This document shows, piece after piece, positions 60,401 through 64,000 of a DNA stretch of 64,000 bases. The stretch lies in assembly GCA_035293765.1 (NCBI GenBank), contig DATGMF010000056.1:124001-188000 (forward strand), written 5' to 3'. The notes beneath the pieces were generated by a model. That model searched no databases and had not been told where the DNA came from. It was given only the letters and a program-made list of their open reading frames with translations. Source of the stretch: DASRHT01 sp035293765. GTDB taxonomy: Bacteria > Chloroflexota > Ktedonobacteria > Ktedonobacterales > Ktedonobacteraceae. Made by a program: the position numbers and the translations under genes. Each line of letters begins with the position of its first letter. The stretch's first letter is position 1.

Positions 60401-61906
60401 GAGTATGCACGAGAGCAGCAGCCCGAGAAGGCCGCCATCCAATGGAGCCGCGTTGAAGCTTTATTGGGAACCATGCAGGAACAGCATGTCCATCGCAAAG
60501 CATTGGCAATCTTATCAGCAGCAGAGACCTCAAAGCAGCGGACCGATTATGATAATGAGCCTGTTGGTGAAAGAATCACACATTTTATTGAGCTTTCAAA
60601 AAACGTTACCTCGAACGCAATTCGTTCTATGCTGCTCCAGGGATTGGCAGGTATGCTGGCTAAAGCCTGTGAATTGGAGATGCTCCAGCGTATTCTTGAG
60701 GAGATTCAAGACAACAGTAGAAAAATCGAAGTGCTCCAGGCCATAGGGGAAGCCAGACTCAAAGTAGAAGGTGAAGAACAGCCAGTTGCCCCGGTCATTC
60801 AGGAAATGGCAGCAATCATTGAAGATACGCAGGACCAGATGCTGAAAGATCTGCAACAGATCCATCTCGTCCATCTGCTGGCGCAGGCAAAGATGTGGGA
60901 GCAGGCTGAGCAGCGTGTGGAAAACATTCAGGGGACCATTGAAAAAATACAGGCGTTGGGGAGGTTAGCGGTTGTCAGGTCTCAGGCGCAGCAAGTAGAA
61001 GAGGCCGAACAGGTATGGTCTAAAGCGAGAGCATTGGTAAATGTTATCTCTGAGCCAAAAGAAAAAGATGATGCCCGTTGTGCGCTCGCTCGTTTCATGG
61101 CGCAAGCGCGCGATTGGTATGCTGCCTATGCCATCATCAGCCTGATTGAGCTGAAAAACGAGAAGATTTCAGCACTCAGCAAGCTGGGCGAATCGTTTAT
61201 GCTGGCCCAACAGCCGCACTATGCGCAGCAAGCCTGGGCAGCGGCGAAAGAATGCTTGCTACAGTTACAAACTCGGAGTGAAAGAGATGCCGCATTACGT
61301 GCCCTTTCCAGTGCGTTGATCAATGCTCAAGAAGGAGAAGAGGCTCGTAAAATTATTGATGAGATTCAGAATCCACTTTTTAAAACGAGAGCTTTGGCCG
61401 AACTGGGTTCTTTATTCTGGAAAAGCGAAAAGCGTAAGCAGGCCGAACTGGTCTGGATGGATGCTGAAGAGTCCCTCCTGCTCTCTGTGCCTGGCATCAG
61501 TGAGCGTTTGCACATCTATGCAGAGCTGGCGATAGGCATGGTGCGAGCCAGAGCATGGGAGCACGCAGAGAACATCTGGCACGAGATTTTAGAACAACAG
61601 GATATCTTGCTCACGCAGCAAGAAGCGGGCTCACAGGATCAACCTGTGCAGCCGACGGAAGAGTTTGCCACTGTGGTCATGCAGAGCACAACTCCAACCA
61701 GGAAAAAGAAGCGGCGAACCGTTAAGCCTGTCGTGCCAGCGCTACTTCAGCCGCAACCTCAGCCCCAGGAAAAAAAGCGAAGAAGTCGCGGCAGACGTGG
61801 AGGACGTAGAAAGAAAAAGGCGAATAGCACAGAAACAGCAGTAGTTGACCAGCAACATCCTGAACAACCAGGGCCGGGTACAATAGAGCCCATAGCAGTG
61901 TCATAA
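57488..61906 (+). CDS. NACHT/STAND NTPase with long helical-repeat region and basic tail
   Basis: A 1472-residue protein. A short N-terminus (IRNYIQENTRNFTGREWVF) leads straight into a NACHT-type ATPase: Walker A GEPGSGKTA (50-58), Walker B QILFLVDGLDEA (184-195), sensor FICTTRSD. From about 480 to 1390 the sequence is alpha-helical, with TPR-like motifs (W-x-x-A-x-x-x-I... pattern, as in QPEKAAIQWSRVEAL). The last ~80 residues are Lys/Arg/Gly-rich (KKKRRTVKP, KRRSRGRRGGRRKKK) and suggest nucleic-acid or membrane contact. There is no N-terminal effector domain. ATG 57488 has a weak ribosome site. Six bases separate it from the next gene. Confidence 0.85.
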   Translation: MTIDTQAIEQDIRNYIQENTRNFTGREWVFQEIDRWLADPNAARIFLLEGEPGSGKTALASRLAQFSLGDAQPPASTTHLQKNFLSAIYFCSAHRDRRDILPNNFSASLMAQLSARYEAYIPPLVEKAGVYFNVNQDVGIGSPTGIVIKQLSIYMDRMTNPEDAFQFSILEPLPALVQADPAKQILFLVDGLDEAALYSGRINIVSLLARVNDLPQNVRFICTTRSDNTRVKSLLSEVNVFYFSAQNYDKHNHDDIYEYVAHRFTNEAALSDRIAKYEQKQKKVQYETITQKASGNFLYVLYLLNAIARGQQSLKSLKDLPVGLDKLYFTYLQRIIPPNDDSRWDEEYAPFMQILSVAQEHMTLTQLMAFTGKSKMKVKSYYRNLQHFIECTDDGEQKDNARFRLFHQSFIDFLGSSTLHDGTDNRFYLPVEECHRFMAECCAREGLEIIWQNEKYDDIEQERRLYARKYYILHLYESGPRYRRELHNILTEESYGRAKLKYDPSMRSYILDLDLGRQALLSNNYDEQESVERLPRLWRYSLLYCSLVSKADQYPAEAFRLAMMLHLPQDRFYGLVDLITQALNKVEALVSIAEFTTDDEEQDRLLHKIVDVITGIEDESEQQLARQRLGQLLANIQHPERVEAIFKLIDDVAKQEHLIYCVCETLINRQQFEQAFCYIALFNDENKRAQLYYNMALQYIDKSQFDDAYKAISQAHGTPYYVMGLCKFIKALASREDEASRLQAQTTLESLEQHIQTLSSVKERVEMRFTLVEVLEDLVAKEAVQKVLQQIDDDVKKSEWWMLRYRLWAKQKKWPQLADALQKRIKDRKSREKVRDLYLQGLIKHQQLDLLRQQIPVNTRNSRLQQSIVKQIIEHLAEKLCWQEAEDILTGLEKNVVAEARYILATKQAKLHLWEQAYSNIEKLGDPNLEISSWYTLIQELIREHQWTEAERHLDRLSIPLKIKALCELGIEYAREQQPEKAAIQWSRVEALLGTMQEQHVHRKALAILSAAETSKQRTDYDNEPVGERITHFIELSKNVTSNAIRSMLLQGLAGMLAKACELEMLQRILEEIQDNSRKIEVLQAIGEARLKVEGEEQPVAPVIQEMAAIIEDTQDQMLKDLQQIHLVHLLAQAKMWEQAEQRVENIQGTIEKIQALGRLAVVRSQAQQVEEAEQVWSKARALVNVISEPKEKDDARCALARFMAQARDWYAAYAIISLIELKNEKISALSKLGESFMLAQQPHYAQQAWAAAKECLLQLQTRSERDAALRALSSALINAQEGEEARKIIDEIQNPLFKTRALAELGSLFWKSEKRKQAELVWMDAEESLLLSVPGISERLHIYAELAIGMVRARAWEHAENIWHEILEQQDILLTQQEAGSQDQPVQPTEEFATVVMQSTTPTRKKKRRTVKPVVPALLQPQPQPQEKKRRSRGRRGGRRKKKANSTETAVVDQQHPEQPGPGTIEPIAVS

Positions 61907-61912
61907 GGATGA

Positions 61913-63916
61913 GTGGCTATAATCATGCAAGAAGTGAACGCACATGAGAAGAGAGATGGTATGCAGACTCAAGGAGAAGATACGGTTTCTTTGAGCCTGA
62001 CATCTTCTGATGCTGTACCTGGCAACAAAACCGGCGAGCAGGGTGAGCAGCCCTTAACGTTACAGAATAAAGAAGGGCTCAGTAGAAGAGCTCTCAGGAG
62101 GAAAAGGAAAAGAGCGAGGATGCTAGCAGCCGGCCTGTTTATCACCCGGCGGCGAGAAGAAACGTTGGACCCATCTCTTGAAAAAGCAGCCGACCCATTG
62201 GCTCAGGAGAATGAGGAAAAAACTTTTGCCCACTTGACTCAGGAAACCTTGAACCTGCAAATGGCACAGCGCCTCACCGTCGTTGACGTATGTATATTAA
62301 ATGAGAATTTTGAGCTTGCTCATCGGCTTCTGCTCGCCTGGGAAGCTCAGACAGGGAATTTGCAGTGTCGCTATTTCTCGCTGCTCATGCTCCTGCATCT
62401 GGCTCAGTATGAGATGATGAAAAAGCTGCTTGCTCCGTTACCCCGCCTGCAAAAAAGGCAAGCTCTACTTACCTTAGCTCTTCTGCTCTCTATGGAGAGA
62501 TCGCACGCGCAGGCGGTACAGGTGCTATTTGAGGAGCATACGACTTGGGAAGAGGCCATTCCAGGAATTTATCAGCAGGTCGCTGAACTATTGGCGAAAG
62601 CTGCCAGAATATTGCCTCCTCATAACGTTACCCCTATCGTCAATCTAAGGAACATTGATTTTCTCGCACATACCTGTCAGCTCTGGCAACTGCCGGAACT
62701 GACGGAGACAGTCCTATCGATCATACCTGAAAAGAAACGGCTCGCCTTACAACATCTTCTGAGTTTCCAGACGACCGAAGAGCGATTAACCAACTTTCAG
62801 ACTCTTGAGGCGCTTGAGGACAGTAGACAAAAACATATCGGGCTTCTTCTGCTCATCTTCGCAGGTCAAAATACGCAATTACGGGCGTCTATACAGCAAT
62901 GGCTGACAACGCCCCTTGAAGCTCCCATTGTTGCCATTCCTGAAAGCTTGCTGGCGCTATCTGAGGACGCGACACTAAAAGCCTTGCAGCAAAGTTTATT
63001 GTGTGCCTGCTTATATTCCCCTTATTTTGCGGCAATGGAATCGACAAAGGGATTATTACAGGAAGCGCCGTCGGTCCCCATTACACCGCAAGCTGTATTG
63101 GCGAGCCCTCAAATAGCAGCCGATGAGTTGCGGGCGATCCTCGAAGGCGAGCAGATAACGACGGAGCAGGTCAGTCGAGTACAGCAACTCATGCAAAGCT
63201 TGCCGGAATATGAACAGATATTGATAACGATGCAGCTCGGTGAACGTTTATTGCAGTCGCAGCGATGGAATAAGGCCAGATCCTACTTTCAAAAATTCGT
63301 GGTCCCGCTCTATTCACCGGTGGTTTCTCACAGCGTATCCGAGTTGCCTGAGAGCGTGTGGCAGCGTATCGAGCAGCTATTGAAGCCCATTTTTGAGCAG
63401 GAAGAGCTTAAAAAGACGCAGGAAGAGTTTCTGCTCATTCTTATTAAGATAAAACAGGAGGAGCGTGCCCTGCGATTGGTCGCGTCTATCACCTCATCCG
63501 AGAAACAGGAAAAAGTGGTTTTGCAGGCAAAAGAACTCTTTATCAAAGAGCAGCGGTGGGAATTGGCGCTGCGTGTCATTGAAAAAATGCATAATGTGAT
63601 CCATCGGGACAGGCTGATGAGGCTCTTGAGCGGTCGATTTGCCCTCGAACAGCAATGGGAATGGGCTGAGGAAGCCATAGAGAAAATTCGAGATCGTCGC
63701 CAGAAAACGCGAGCGATCCAGAAATTGGGGGAGGAGTTGTTCAATGCAGACGAGCAGCAGCGATTGATTCGCTTGATTAGACAAGCCTGGGGTAAAGCTG
63801 AGACGCGAGAAGAGGCGCTAGAACTCTTCTTGCCCATTAAAGGGCTGCTTGTTAAGCATGAAGAGCTCATTCCAGCGTTGCGCAACGCCTTTGCCTGGAC
63901 AGAGGCTTTTTTATAA
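61913..63916 (+). CDS. Helical-repeat partner of the NACHT protein
   Basis: A 667-residue protein with no named domain. After a disordered start and a basic patch (RRALRRKRKRARML, about 57-70) the rest is alpha-helical with repeats like those at the end of the NACHT protein (QRWELALRVIEKMHNV, QQWEWAEEAIEKIRDR), so the two probably share ancestry or assemble together. No membrane helix. The start could be GTG 61913 (6 bp after the NACHT stop) or ATG 61925. It is co-transcribed with the NTPase. Nothing recognisable follows in the last 84 bp of the window. Confidence 0.7.
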   Translation: MAIIMQEVNAHEKRDGMQTQGEDTVSLSLTSSDAVPGNKTGEQGEQPLTLQNKEGLSRRALRRKRKRARMLAAGLFITRRREETLDPSLEKAADPLAQENEEKTFAHLTQETLNLQMAQRLTVVDVCILNENFELAHRLLLAWEAQTGNLQCRYFSLLMLLHLAQYEMMKKLLAPLPRLQKRQALLTLALLLSMERSHAQAVQVLFEEHTTWEEAIPGIYQQVAELLAKAARILPPHNVTPIVNLRNIDFLAHTCQLWQLPELTETVLSIIPEKKRLALQHLLSFQTTEERLTNFQTLEALEDSRQKHIGLLLLIFAGQNTQLRASIQQWLTTPLEAPIVAIPESLLALSEDATLKALQQSLLCACLYSPYFAAMESTKGLLQEAPSVPITPQAVLASPQIAADELRAILEGEQITTEQVSRVQQLMQSLPEYEQILITMQLGERLLQSQRWNKARSYFQKFVVPLYSPVVSHSVSELPESVWQRIEQLLKPIFEQEELKKTQEEFLLILIKIKQEERALRLVASITSSEKQEKVVLQAKELFIKEQRWELALRVIEKMHNVIHRDRLMRLLSGRFALEQQWEWAEEAIEKIRDRRQKTRAIQKLGEELFNADEQQRLIRLIRQAWGKAETREEALELFLPIKGLLVKHEELIPALRNAFAWTEAFL

Positions 63917-64000
63917 GAGCTATCATCCCTGCTGCCATAACAATTGCAAACTGTACAGTTCCGCTTCCTCAAAGTGCTCCTCATACGTTGGGTCGGAAGT

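Overview
The window looks like chromosome from a Chloroflexota bacterium of the Ktedonobacteria type (inference from gene content; no rRNA gene is present). The signs are an rpmH-rnpA-yidD-yidC-khpB block, many Ser/Thr kinase, PP2C and zinc-ribbon signalling proteins, a split glycine decarboxylase (gcvPA/gcvPB), an EccC/EssC-like ATPase of type VII secretion, lipoproteins, and intergenic DNA rich in short GC-rich repeats. There are about 45 protein genes and three tRNAs (Pro-CGG, Arg-CCT, Thr-TGT). No CRISPR array, intact insertion sequence or prophage is visible.

Layout. 0-2 kb: end of prs, then der. 2.3-9.2 kb: a colinear signalling cluster (PP2C, kinase-TPR, zinc-ribbon PP2C, VWA, zinc-ribbon FHA). 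9.3-13.1 kb: rpmH, rnpA, yidD, yidC, khpB and a PfkB-type kinase. 13.2-14.8 kb: a secreted sedolisin behind an array of 11-bp direct repeats. 14.8-19.9 kb: gcvT, gcvH, gcvPA, gcvPB, with a MITE-like insertion just before gcvT. 20-28.3 kb: small membrane proteins, an RlmA-type methyltransferase, an FAD oxidoreductase, tRNA-Pro, an HNH nuclease and a GH57 enzyme. 28.5-31.7 kb (minus strand): ffh followed by an L,D-transpeptidase lipoprotein. 32-38.7 kb: Uma2 nuclease, methyltransferase, sigma/HTH pair, LysM-CHAP hydrolase, ion channel, response regulator. 39-44.5 kb: a complete BMP-type nucleoside ABC importer whose leader can form an enclosed pseudoknot. 45.4-48.1 kb: tRNA-Arg and an AT-rich MvaI/BcnI-type restriction-modification pair. 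48.1-52.2 kb: the EccC-like triple ATPase. 52.4-57.1 kb: tRNA-Thr, then an ECF sigma factor leading a HEAT-repeat/ABC exporter operon. 57.3-63.9 kb: tandem promoters driving a large NACHT-type NTPase and a helical-repeat partner.

The most unusual signal is a ~100-bp repeat present four times (2134-2234, 7135-7236, 28348-28447, 33456-33556). Read in its own direction each copy carries TTGACA, 16-17 bp, then TATACT/TATAGT/TATACC. Three copies also carry a purine-rich ribosome-binding site, a start codon at a fixed distance, a shared reading frame encoding an Arg-Leu-Arg peptide, and a stem that would mask the ribosome-binding site. One copy abuts a membrane-protein gene (27387-28349) and appears to supply its promoter, leader ORF and ribosome-binding site. 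This reads as a dispersed, portable expression cassette or small-RNA family. Other noteworthy items are the pseudoknot leader at 39120-39206, the 132-bp MITE with a perfect 9-bp target duplication, the ECF-HEAT-ABC operon and the NACHT pair.
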